A stretch of DNA of 64,000 bases from Arthrobacter sp. StoSoilB5 (GTDB lineage Bacteria; Actinomycetota; Actinomycetes; Actinomycetales; Micrococcaceae): NCBI RefSeq assembly GCF_019977235.1, contig NZ_AP024646.1, positions 3,038,001 through 3,102,000 of the forward strand. The letters run 5' to 3'. Under the pieces are notes generated by a model. That model searched no databases. It saw only the letters and a list, made by a program, of their open reading frames with translations, and was not told the DNA's origin. The translations under genes were made by a program, and so were the position numbers. How positions within the stretch are numbered: position 1 is the first letter of the stretch; each line of letters starts with the position of its first letter. This document shows positions 56,567 through 64,000 of the stretch, piece after piece.

Positions 56567-58588
56567 CTAAGATTCGAGGATTTCGCCGGTGGTCATGTTC
56601 ACGGCGGGAGCGGCTTCACCTGCGTCTTCGCTGGATCCCAGATGCTGCACGACGGCAGCTGCCAATGCCGGACCGATGCCCTTGGCGGAGGTAAGTTCCT
56701 CCACACTGGCCGCCTTGATCTTCTTGAGGGAGCCAAAATGCGCCACCAGGGCCTTGCGTTTGGCCTCTCCCAGGCCCGGAACGCCGTCCAGGGCTGAGAC
56801 CGTCATGGCCTTGCCCCGCTTTTGCCGGTGGAAGGTGATGGCGAAGCGGTGGGCTTCATCGCGGATGCGCTGCAGCAGATACAAGCCTTGCGAAGTCCGG
56901 GGAAGGATCACCGGGAAGTCGCTGTTGGGCAGCCAGACTTCTTCGAGGCGCTTTGCCAGGCCAACCACATGGACGTCGTCGATGCCCAACTCCGCCAACG
57001 CACGGGCTGCGGCATTGACCTGTGGCTGGCCACCGTCCACCACAACCAGGTTGGGCGGGTATGCGAACTTGGCCTTGGGGGCCGGCATGGTGGGGTCCGA
57101 CGGCGGCGCTTCAGTCCCGTTGGGAGCTGCGGCGGTGCCCATACGCGTCGGATTGATGATTTCGCCGGAGACAGGCACCTGGGCGGCCTTGTCCGTCAAG
57201 TAATGGCGGAAGCGGCGCGTGAGGACATCATGCATGGCGGCTGTGTCATCCGCTGCCGCTGCTCCCGTGATGGAAAACTTGCGGTAATCGGACTTCTTGG
57301 GCAAGCCGTCTTCCACCACCACCATGGACGCCACGACGTTGGTCCCTTGGACATGTGAAATATCGAAACACTCGATCCGGAGCAGCGGCACCGGAAGCTC
57401 AAGGGCCTCCTGAAGCTCCTGAAGGGCCAGCGAGCGGACGGTGATATCCCCGGCGCGGCGGGTCTTGTGCAGCTTCAGCGCTTGCTCGGCGTTCTCCCGG
57501 ACCGTGGACATAAGCGCAGCCTTGTCACCACGTTGGGGTACGCGGATATCCACCTTGGCCCCACGGAGCCCGCCCAGCCATTCGCTGAGTTCGGCGTGGT
57601 TGCTCGGGTTCTCCGGGACCAGTACTTCCCGCGGGATGCGGCCCTGGACCTCGCTGTCTTCCCCGTAGACCTGCTGCAGCAGGTGCTCGATGAGTTCCGG
57701 CGTCGTGGCGTCTTCGACTTTCTCCACCACCCAACCACGCTGCCCACGGACCCGCCCGCCACGGACGTGGAAAACCTGCACCGAGGCTTCGAGCTCGTCT
57801 TCATGCAGAGCGAAGACGTCGGCGTCCGTATCCTCCGCAAGGACAACGGCGTTGCGCTCAAAGACCTTGCGCAGAGCGATGATGTCGTCCCTGAGCCCCG
57901 CGGCGCGCTCGTAGTCGAGTTCCGCGACGGCAGCCGCCATATCCTTTTCAAGCCGGCCGATGAAGCGCTTGGCCTCGCCGCCCATGAAGGCGCAGAAGTC
58001 CTCCGCCAGTTGGCGGTGCTCCTCCGGCGTCACGCGGCCAACACAGGGTGCCGCGCATTTGTCGATGTAGCCCAAGAGGCACGGGCGCCCGCTGGCTTGC
58101 GCCCGCTTCAAGACGCCCGCACTGCAACTGCGCACGGGGAACACGCGAAGGAGCGTGTCCATCGTTTCCCGGATGGCGCCCGCGGTGTAGGGGCCAAAAT
58201 ACCTCGTGCCCTTCTTCCGCTCGCCACGCATGACCTGCACCCTGGGGTACTTCTCCCCCATGGTGACGGCCAGGTAGGGATACGTCTTGTCGTCCCGGAA
58301 GACCACATTGAAGCGCGGCTTGAATTCCTTGATCCAGGTGTACTCCAGCTGTAGCGACTCCAGCTCGCTGCCCACCACGGTCCACTCCACGCTGCTCGCG
58401 GCATGCACCATCGCATGCGTCTTGGGTAGCAGCCCGGAGGGATTCGCAAAGTAGGAATTCAGCCTGGAGCGGAGGTTCTTGGCTTTGCCCACGTAGATGA
58501 CGCGACCGTGGGGGTCGCGGAAACGGTAGACGCCCGGCGTGGTGGGAATTTCACCCGTCTGGGGCCGGTAACTTGCTGGATTTGCCAC
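56567..58588 (-). CDS. uvrC: Excinuclease ABC subunit C
   Basis: A 673-residue nuclease that makes both cuts around a DNA lesion. Domains: GIY-YIG ([19 protein letters not shown], 18-36 onward), Cys-rich stretch, UVR helix pair (about 205-240), RNase H-like nuclease ([32 protein letters not shown]) and C-terminal HhH ([16 protein letters not shown] region, ALDGVPGLG). First gene of uvrC-rapZ-yvcK-whiA. Confidence 0.97.
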   Translation of the reverse strand: MANPASYRPQTGEIPTTPGVYRFRDPHGRVIYVGKAKNLRSRLNSYFANPSGLLPKTHAMVHAASSVEWTVVGSELESLQLEYTWIKEFKPRFNVVFRDDKTYPYLAVTMGEKYPRVQVMRGERKKGTRYFGPYTAGAIRETMDTLLRVFPVRSCSAGVLKRAQASGRPCLLGYIDKCAAPCVGRVTPEEHRQLAEDFCAFMGGEAKRFIGRLEKDMAAAVAELDYERAAGLRDDIIALRKVFERNAVVLAEDTDADVFALHEDELEASVQVFHVRGGRVRGQRGWVVEKVEDATTPELIEHLLQQVYGEDSEVQGRIPREVLVPENPSNHAELSEWLGGLRGAKVDIRVPQRGDKAALMSTVRENAEQALKLHKTRRAGDITVRSLALQELQEALELPVPLLRIECFDISHVQGTNVVASMVVVEDGLPKKSDYRKFSITGAAAADDTAAMHDVLTRRFRHYLTDKAAQVPVSGEIINPTRMGTAAAPNGTEAPPSDPTMPAPKAKFAYPPNLVVVDGGQPQVNAAARALAELGIDDVHVVGLAKRLEEVWLPNSDFPVILPRTSQGLYLLQRIRDEAHRFAITFHRQKRGKAMTVSALDGVPGLGEAKRKALVAHFGSLKKIKAASVEELTSAKGIGPALAAAVVQHLGSSEDAGEAAPAVNMTTGEILES

Positions 58589-58631
58589 GATTCCAGTCTA
58601 GTGAACAGGACCGACAGCCAACGCCAGTCGC

Positions 58632-59300
58632 TCAGTCCACCGACTTGCTCTGGTTGTAGCTCGTGGAACGTTCCTGTCCGCTCAGGGCAGCGATGGCATC
58701 CATGATTTTGTCCGTAACCTGCCGGCGCGCAGGGAGGGAATGGTCCGGGCCCGTCTTGTCGAAGTAGAGCGGCTCGCCAACTTTCATAGTGAAGTGCTGG
58801 GGACGGACCGCGTTCTTATCCGCGGGCTGTAGTTTCTCTGTGCCTATAAGCCCCACGGGGATCACTGGTGCACCAGTGGTGAGCGCCAACCAACCCACGC
58901 CGGTCCGGCCGCGGTAAAGGATGCCGTCGCGGGACCGGGTGCCCTCAGGGTAGATGCCAATGCCTTTTCCGGCCTCCAGGATGTCCAGGAGGGTCTTGAG
59001 CGCCTGCACGCTTGCTGCCTGCTCACCGCGTTCCACCGGGATGGAACCGACGGCTTCGAAGAAGGACTTCATCACAGCGCCTTTGACGCCTTTCGTGGTG
59101 AAGTATTCCGCTTTGGCGAAGAACGCAACCGGACGCGGCATGAGCGCCTGCACAATGACGCTGTCCAGGAAAGAGAGATGGTTGGGCGCCACGATGAACG
59201 GGCCTTCTTTGGGCACGTTCTCCAGTCCAATGACCGTGGGCCGGCACGTGGTGGAGATCAGTCCACGGGTAGTCCAGCGGATCGCATCAAAGACTGCCAT
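58632..59300 (-). CDS. 1-acyl-sn-glycerol-3-phosphate acyltransferase-like protein
   Basis: A 222-residue PlsC-family acyltransferase. Motif I is NHLSFLDS (NHxxxxD type), motif III IYPEGTRSRDG and motif IV PVIPVGLIG. The family makes phosphatidic acid at the membrane. It starts within the last 14 bases of the HAD phosphatase gene and the two are probably cotranscribed. Confidence 0.92.
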   Translation of the reverse strand: MAVFDAIRWTTRGLISTTCRPTVIGLENVPKEGPFIVAPNHLSFLDSVIVQALMPRPVAFFAKAEYFTTKGVKGAVMKSFFEAVGSIPVERGEQAASVQALKTLLDILEAGKGIGIYPEGTRSRDGILYRGRTGVGWLALTTGAPVIPVGLIGTEKLQPADKNAVRPQHFTMKVGEPLYFDKTGPDHSLPARRQVTDKIMDAIAALSGQERSTSYNQSKSVD

Positions 59301-60003
59301 CGTTTTGTACCTCGCTCAGGGCTGCCGCGCGGACAGCGTCAAGTTCTTCAATCTTGGTTCGCAATTCAAGGGCAGTGCCAACCACGGCCACCGCGCCGGC
59401 ATCCTCCAACTCGCCGTCGGGGGCGAAGCCCCAGCGAACACCAATGCAATCCAGTCCGTTGGCCATCGCACCGGCAACGTCCTGGTGCCGGTCCCCTACC
59501 ATCACTGCGGGCTGCGAGTGGAGGTCCGCCAAGGCTGCGCCAACAATCTCGATCTTGCCGGAAGCAGAATTGGCCGCCAGCGACTCATCGTCAGCAGCTC
59601 CTCGAATGGATACAAAGAAATCCGAAATACCGTGATGCTCAAGGACTACCCGGGCAATACCTTGCGGCTTCTGGGTTGCTACGGCAACGGCCCGTCCTGT
59701 TTCGGCGAAGAATTCAAGGAGGTCGAAGATTCCCGGATACAACTTACTCTGGCCAATACCGGTTTCCTTGTAATGCTGCCGGTAGCGGGAAATGGTTTCA
59801 TCGACCAATTCCGTGGGCACATCCGCCAAATGCAGCAATGCGTCGCTGAGCTTGGGGCCAACCATGGCATTCAGCAAGGCCTGTTCCGGAACTGGGAGGC
59901 CCATTTCGCGCAGGGCTGCGGATATTCCTCCCGTGATACCACCGGCTGGATCGACAAGGGTGCCGTCCAGATCGAAAATTACGGGCACCGTTGTTTGAGT
60001 CAC
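59287..60003 (-). CDS. HAD-IA family phosphatase, phosphoglycolate phosphatase-like
   Basis: A 238-residue HAD hydrolase with motif I FDLDGTLVD, an alpha-helical cap (about 18-85), motif II VATQKPQG, the lysine near GKIEIV and motif IV VGDRHQDVAGA. It resembles Gph/pyrophosphatase PpaX-type enzymes. The substrate is not determined. It overlaps the acyltransferase gene. Confidence 0.88.
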   Translation of the reverse strand: MTQTTVPVIFDLDGTLVDPAGGITGGISAALREMGLPVPEQALLNAMVGPKLSDALLHLADVPTELVDETISRYRQHYKETGIGQSKLYPGIFDLLEFFAETGRAVAVATQKPQGIARVVLEHHGISDFFVSIRGAADDESLAANSASGKIEIVGAALADLHSQPAVMVGDRHQDVAGAMANGLDCIGVRWGFAPDGELEDAGAVAVVGTALELRTKIEELDAVRAAALSEVQNDGSL

Positions 60004-60021
60004 CGGGTTAGTTTCTCACGA

Positions 60022-60054
60022 GTAGCGGCATGCCTGAAACTCGCATGCCGCTAC
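60022..60054 (-). terminator. Hairpin after uvrA
   Basis: A 12-bp perfect stem GTAGCGGCATGC/GCATGCCGCTAC with a nine-base loop, between uvrA and the HAD gene. There is no U-run, so termination would be factor-dependent or weak. Confidence 0.6.
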
Positions 60055-60113
60055 CGGAATACTTCGGTCGTCCTGAAGATATTTCTTTGGGCGTTTCCCG
60101 AGCAGTCGAGCCG

Positions 60114-63041
60114 TTAGCCCAGAATTTCCGCAAGGAACGTTGCGGTGTGGCTGTCAGTGGACTGGGCGACCTGCTCAGGTGTGCCGGTGGCGACGATCTT
60201 TCCTCCGCCTGAACCACCGTTCGGTCCCAGATCCACAATCCAGTCCGCAGACTTGATGACGTCCAGGTTGTGCTCGATGGTGATCACAGTGTTGCCCTTG
60301 TCCACCAGCCCCTGTAGAACCATAAGTAGCTTCCGGATGTCCTCGAAGTGCAGGCCCGTGGTGGGCTCGTCCAGAACATAAATGCTGCGACCGTTGGACC
60401 TCTTCTGCAGTTCGGCGGCCAACTTCACGCGTTGTGCTTCACCACCGGAGAGCGTTGTAGCTGGCTGGCCGAGCCTGACATAGCCAAGGCCTACATCCAC
60501 CAAGGTGTTCAGATGCCTTGCTATCGGGGTGAATGCGGCAAAGAATTCCGCACCTTCCTCAATAGGCATGTTAAGGACGTCGGCGATGGTCTTTCCCTTG
60601 TAATGCACTTCAAGGGTTTCCCGGTTGTACCGGGCGCCGTGGCACACCTCGCAGGGAACATAGACGTCCGGCAGGAAGTTCATTTCGATCTTCAACGTGC
60701 CGTCGCCGGAGCACGCTTCGCAGCGCCCACCCTTGACGTTGAACGAGAAGCGGCCGGGCTGGTAGCCACGGACTTTTGCTTCAGTGGTTTCAGCAAACAG
60801 TTTTCGGATGTTATCGAACACGCCTGTATAGGTTGCCGGGTTGGAGCGCGGCGTGCGTCCGATGGGGCTCTGGTCTACGTGGACCACCTTATCCAGGTGC
60901 TCGAGCCCGTTCACGCTCCGGTGACGGCCTGCCACCTGCTTGGCGCCGTTGAGCTTGTTGGCAAGGACCTTGTAAAGGATCTCGTTCACCAACGTGGATT
61001 TGCCCGAACCACTGACGCCGGTCACGGCCGTAAACAGCCCCAGCGGGAAGGTGGCATCCACGTTGTCCAGGTTGTTTTCCCTGGCACCGATGACCTTTAG
61101 TTCACGCTTCTTGTCATATTTGCGGCGCTTGGCCGGGATGTCGATCTTGCGGCGCCCGGACAGGTAGTCGCCGGTAAGGGAGTCCTTGTTTTCCAGGAGC
61201 TCCTTGTATGTACCGGAATGCACCACCTGGCCGCCGTGCTCGCCGGCGCCAGGTCCAATGTCAACCACCCAGTCCGCCTCATGAATGGTGTCCTCGTCAT
61301 GTTCCACCACAATCAGGGTGTTGCCGAGGTCCCGCAGGCGGGTGAGCGTCTCGATCAACCGGCGGTTATCGCGTTGGTGAAGGCCGATGGACGGCTCGTC
61401 CAGGACGTAGAGCACTCCCACCAGACCGGAACCAATTTGCGTGGCAAGGCGGATACGCTGGGCTTCGCCGCCGGACAACGTACCGGAAGGCCGTTCCAGG
61501 TTCAGGTATTCAAGCCCCACGTCCAGAAGGAACGTCAGGCGGGCCTGGATTTCCTTCAGGACCTGGTGGGCAATCTGTGCCTCGCGGTCCGTCAAGGTCA
61601 GACTACCCAGGAACGCTGCACATTCACGCATGGGAAGGGCCGCTACTTCAGCGATCGACTTTCCATTGATCAGAACCGACAACGAAGCTGGGTTGAGTCG
61701 CGCGCCGTTGCACTCGGGGCAGGGAATCTGCCGCATGTACTCTTCGTACCTGTCCCGGGCCCAATCCGAGTCAGTTTCTCCGTGCTTGCGGTGCACATAC
61801 TGGATGGCACCTTCAAAGCCGGTGCTGTACTTGCGTTCGCGCCCGAACCGGTTCCGATACTGGACGACGACCTTGTGGTCCTTGCCGTGCAGCACAGTGT
61901 TCCGGACATCCTTGGGCAGTTTCTCCCACGATGTGTCCATGGAGAAGCCGAGCTCATGGGCCAAGCCCTCCAGGAGACGGTTCCAGTACTCAGTGGTGGC
62001 GGTGCCCAGCGACCATGGAGCGATAGCACCCTGTGCCAGGGAAAGCTCAGGATTGGGAACAATCAGTTCCTCGTCCACTTCAAGCCTGGTCCCAATTCCA
62101 CTGCACGCGGAGCAGGCGCCGAAGGGGTTGTTGAACGAGAAGGACCGGGGCTCGATTTCATCAATTGCCAGTGGATGCTCGTTGGGGCATGCGAGGTTCT
62201 CGGAGAAAGCGCGGATGCGTGCGGGGTCCCCGGCATCAACGTCCACGAATTCGATCAGTACCCGGCCTTCCGCCAAGCCCAGTGCCGTTTCAATGGAATC
62301 CGTGAGCCGCTGGCTGATGTCTTCCTTGACCACCAGGCGGTCCACCACTACCTCGATGGTGTGCTTGAACTGCTTGCCGAGCTTGGGAGGCTCGCTGAGC
62401 TGGACCAGTTCGCCATCCACCCGCGCACGCGAATATCCCTTGGCGGTCAGTTCCTTGAAGAGGTCCACGAACTCGCCCTTGCGGCCGCGTACCACGGGAG
62501 CGAGGACCTGGAAGCGCGTGCCCTTTTCCAGTTCCAACAGCTGGTCAACAATTTGCTGTGGGGTCTGCCGGGCGATGGGTTCGCCACAGACAGGGCAGTG
62601 CGGACGGCCCACACGCGCCCAGAGCAGACGCATATAGTCGTAAATTTCGGTGATGGTGCCCACTGTGGAACGAGGGTTCTTGCTGGTGGACTTCTGGTCG
62701 ATCGACACTGCCGGCGACAGGCCCTCAATGAAGTCCACGTCCGGCTTATCCACCTGGCCCAGGAACTGTCGGGCATAGGCGGACAGCGATTCCACGTACC
62801 GCCGCTGCCCCTCGGCGAAGATCGTATCGAATGCAAGGGAGGACTTGCCTGAACCCGAGAGGCCTGTGAACACGATCATCGCGTCCCTGGGCAGGTCCAG
62901 ATCTACATTGCGCAGGTTGTGTTCCCGTGCACCCTTGACGACGAGCCGGGACAGGTCCGGCCTGGTGGGCTTGGTGTCGGGAACGGCGGATACGCTCTTC
63001 AGGGCATCGATGGCTGCATCTTCAGCTAAGGCTTTGGGCAC
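60114..63041 (-). CDS. uvrA: Excinuclease ABC subunit A
   Basis: A 975-residue damage-recognition ATPase with two ABC modules. Walker A motifs are [17 protein letters not shown] and [15 protein letters not shown]; the signatures [12 protein letters not shown] and [12 protein letters not shown] are both intact. Zinc pairs include CPVCG/CPEC near the first insertion and [14 protein letters not shown] in the second. The start is GTG with a 35-residue N-terminal extension. A LexA-like box lies 14 bases upstream. Confidence 0.97.
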   Translation of the reverse strand: MPKALAEDAAIDALKSVSAVPDTKPTRPDLSRLVVKGAREHNLRNVDLDLPRDAMIVFTGLSGSGKSSLAFDTIFAEGQRRYVESLSAYARQFLGQVDKPDVDFIEGLSPAVSIDQKSTSKNPRSTVGTITEIYDYMRLLWARVGRPHCPVCGEPIARQTPQQIVDQLLELEKGTRFQVLAPVVRGRKGEFVDLFKELTAKGYSRARVDGELVQLSEPPKLGKQFKHTIEVVVDRLVVKEDISQRLTDSIETALGLAEGRVLIEFVDVDAGDPARIRAFSENLACPNEHPLAIDEIEPRSFSFNNPFGACSACSGIGTRLEVDEELIVPNPELSLAQGAIAPWSLGTATTEYWNRLLEGLAHELGFSMDTSWEKLPKDVRNTVLHGKDHKVVVQYRNRFGRERKYSTGFEGAIQYVHRKHGETDSDWARDRYEEYMRQIPCPECNGARLNPASLSVLINGKSIAEVAALPMRECAAFLGSLTLTDREAQIAHQVLKEIQARLTFLLDVGLEYLNLERPSGTLSGGEAQRIRLATQIGSGLVGVLYVLDEPSIGLHQRDNRRLIETLTRLRDLGNTLIVVEHDEDTIHEADWVVDIGPGAGEHGGQVVHSGTYKELLENKDSLTGDYLSGRRKIDIPAKRRKYDKKRELKVIGARENNLDNVDATFPLGLFTAVTGVSGSGKSTLVNEILYKVLANKLNGAKQVAGRHRSVNGLEHLDKVVHVDQSPIGRTPRSNPATYTGVFDNIRKLFAETTEAKVRGYQPGRFSFNVKGGRCEACSGDGTLKIEMNFLPDVYVPCEVCHGARYNRETLEVHYKGKTIADVLNMPIEEGAEFFAAFTPIARHLNTLVDVGLGYVRLGQPATTLSGGEAQRVKLAAELQKRSNGRSIYVLDEPTTGLHFEDIRKLLMVLQGLVDKGNTVITIEHNLDVIKSADWIVDLGPNGGSGGGKIVATGTPEQVAQSTDSHTATFLAEILG

Positions 63042-63054
63042 CTACCAATGCTAA

Positions 63055-63070
63055 TCGAAAACTTCTTCGA
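63055..63070. promoter_or_regulatory. LexA-like SOS box upstream of uvrA
   Basis: TCGAA-N6-TTCGA matches the half-sites of the Gram-positive/actinobacterial LexA consensus TCGAAC-N4-GTTCGA at 10 of 12 defined positions; the inner C and G are A and C. Its place 14 bases before the uvrA start fits SOS control. Confidence 0.6.
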
Positions 63071-63106
63071 ATTTCCATGTCGTGCCTCACACACTACTGA
63101 TCGGTA

Positions 63107-63487
63107 TCAATCGGCGTCATAAGCGGCGGCAAGAAGCTGTACAGCCTCCGCGAAAGAGGCTCCTTGGGCCTTGGCCGCCGCGGCATACTGGCCGGCAACT
63201 TCGGCCAGCGCACCCCAGCGGTCATCCCGCGCGCAGACTATGGTGCCGTTGCGGCCCCTCGTGGCGACTACGCCCGCAACCTCCAGCTCCTTATAAGCCC
63301 TGGCCACTGTATGCGGGGCCACGTCCAGCACGCCAGCCAGGTTCCGGACCGGCGGAAGTTTTGCTCCAACTGCGAGCACCCCGGAGTCTGCCAGTTCGAT
63401 GATGCGCAGCCTTAATTGCTCAAAAAGGGCCACTCCGCTGCTGGTGTTGGGGCGCCAACTGCCAGGAAACCCGTCCATGGCAGTCAT
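63107..63487 (-). CDS. GntR-family transcriptional regulator
   Basis: A 126-residue short GntR protein (YtrA-like) with an N-terminal winged helix: LFEQLRLRIIELADSG, KLPPVRNLAGVLDVAPHTV, ARAYKELEVAGVV. The C-terminal part is a short helical segment (about 85-126) without an effector domain. Such regulators often control ABC transporters; none is adjacent. The start may be ATG 63487 or 63478. Confidence 0.88.
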   Translation of the reverse strand: MTAMDGFPGSWRPNTSSGVALFEQLRLRIIELADSGVLAVGAKLPPVRNLAGVLDVAPHTVARAYKELEVAGVVATRGRNGTIVCARDDRWGALAEVAGQYAAAAKAQGASFAEAVQLLAAAYDAD

Positions 63488-63641
63488 CGCGAACACCGGC
63501 CAGGTGCCGGCACCAATCCGGGGGTTAGCTCAATGAAGCGTCCTTGGTCCATGTCGAGAATTAGACCAGCGACGCGGAAAGGGTACAAGCCACCGAGGGC
63601 TGGAAACTTGATTGCTACGCGTCCCAACGGGTCCCGCCCGC

Positions 63642-63683
63642 TCATGTGTCTTTCCGGGCCACTCATGTGTCTTTCCGGGCCAC
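63642..63683. repeat. 21-bp tandem duplication at the end of tam
   Basis: TCATGTGTCTTTCCGGGCCAC occurs twice in tandem at 63642-63662 and 63663-63683. On the minus strand each copy reads VARKDT plus a TGA stop; the first one met by the ribosome ends the gene. Confidence 0.9.
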
Positions 63684-64000
63684 TGCGAAGATACGGCGGA
63701 ACGGGAACACTGTTCCGTGTCTCGTCGCCGGATAAGCCTCCCGCAGCAAAGCAGAGTATTCCTTCTCGAAGTCGGCGGCATCCCCTGGAGGCAAAGCTGC
63801 GAGCACCGGCCGCAGTCCGGTGCCACGCACCCATTCAAGGACCGGATCCTTGCCCGGTAGTACCTGCTGGTAGGTAGTTTCCCAAGCGTCAGCGGCACAA
63901 CCGGCGTCGAGCATGATCCCCAGGTAATCCGCAGGACTACCCACAACGCCATCATGCCGAAGAACACCGCCAAGGCGGGAGGACCACTTGGGTGACTCAG
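63663..64000 (-). CDS. tam: Trans-aconitate 2-methyltransferase, C-terminal part
   Basis: The frame is open to the window edge and encodes about 112 C-terminal residues, beginning within ESPKWSSRLGGVLRHDGVVG. The segments DAWETTYQQVLPGKDPVLEW, GTGLRPVLAAL and GTVFPFRRIFAVARK are characteristic of Tam. The enzyme methylates trans-aconitate with SAM, removing this inhibitor of aconitase. The SAM-binding domain lies outside the window. Confidence 0.88.
   Translation of the reverse strand, partial: ESPKWSSRLGGVLRHDGVVGSPADYLGIMLDAGCAADAWETTYQQVLPGKDPVLEWVRGTGLRPVLAALPPGDAADFEKEYSALLREAYPATRHGTVFPFRRIFAVARKDT

Noticed and set aside
61218..62852. 544-codon frame opposite uvrA
   Set aside because: Antisense shadow; no ribosome site, no domain, and uvrA is fully supported.
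63530..63973. 147-codon minus-strand frame near the right edge
   Set aside because: It overlaps the tam reading frame, which matches a known family; the other frame is Arg/Cys-rich without domain support.

Overview
The window is a high-GC actinobacterial chromosome segment. RbpA, WhiA, OpcA, the two-gene heme O/heme A pathway, SUF genes led by a SufR-type regulator, and several start codons lying 6-7 bases after a TANNNT -10 box all fit Actinobacteria. Protein style and gene order point to Micrococcaceae, most like Arthrobacter/Paenarthrobacter; the genus is inference. From about 30.6 to 58.6 kb the gene content follows the Mycobacterium tuberculosis Rv1420-Rv1466 block (uvrC-rapZ-yvcK-whiA, gap-pgk-tpi-secG, pgl-opcA-zwf-tal-tkt, ctaB, ctaA plus an ABC exporter, sufR-suf), so this half is conserved core. 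No tRNA, rRNA, insertion sequence, prophage or CRISPR array was seen.

Layout. 0-10.5 kb: end of glgC, an atypical SDR, a minus-strand operon of circularly permuted ATP-grasp, alpha-E and transglutaminase-like proteins, a YeiH transporter, pepN and a lipoate-ligase-like protein with swapped domain order. 10.5-14.4 kb: bL31B, SpoU methyltransferase, TauE/SafE permease, ABC ATPase, serB. 14.4-19.2 kb: an accessory stretch with an LPXTG major pilin lacking any sortase, an unknown 142-residue protein, a Roadblock/LC7 protein, and a sugar-type ABC ATPase lacking permease and binding protein. 19.2-24.7 kb: an SDR with enoyl-reductase-like spacing, fabG, a DUF3099/zinc-like/SURF1/YbaK operon and an ABC-F protein. 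25-29.6 kb: BioY-BioM-BioN biotin uptake facing a thiolase and an acyl-CoA ligase, the same partners BioY has in Bacillus subtilis yhfUTS. 29.6-35.8 kb: YpfJ peptidase and the SUF operon under SufR with a DtxR/IdeR-like box. 35.9-39.9 kb: ABC exporter, ctaA, an intergenic repeat array, ctaB. 40.3-48.5 kb: tkt-tal-pgi-zwf-opcA-pgl. 48.5-58.6 kb: rbpA, the glycolytic operon, sodA, whiA-yvcK-rapZ-uvrC. 58.6-64 kb: plsC-like, HAD phosphatase, uvrA with a LexA-like box, GntR regulator, end of tam.

The genes form three metabolic themes: central carbon flow (glgC, pentose phosphate, lower glycolysis, and the carbon-state proteins YvcK and RapZ), redox cofactor assembly (Fe-S, heme A, SURF1, superoxide dismutase, lipoate, biotin), and nucleotide excision repair (uvrA, uvrC). 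The best candidates for undescribed biology are the ATP-grasp/alpha-E/transglutaminase operon, the biotin-linked thiolase/ligase pair, the pilin/Roadblock/orphan-ATPase stretch, and the inverted repeat array between ctaA and ctaB.
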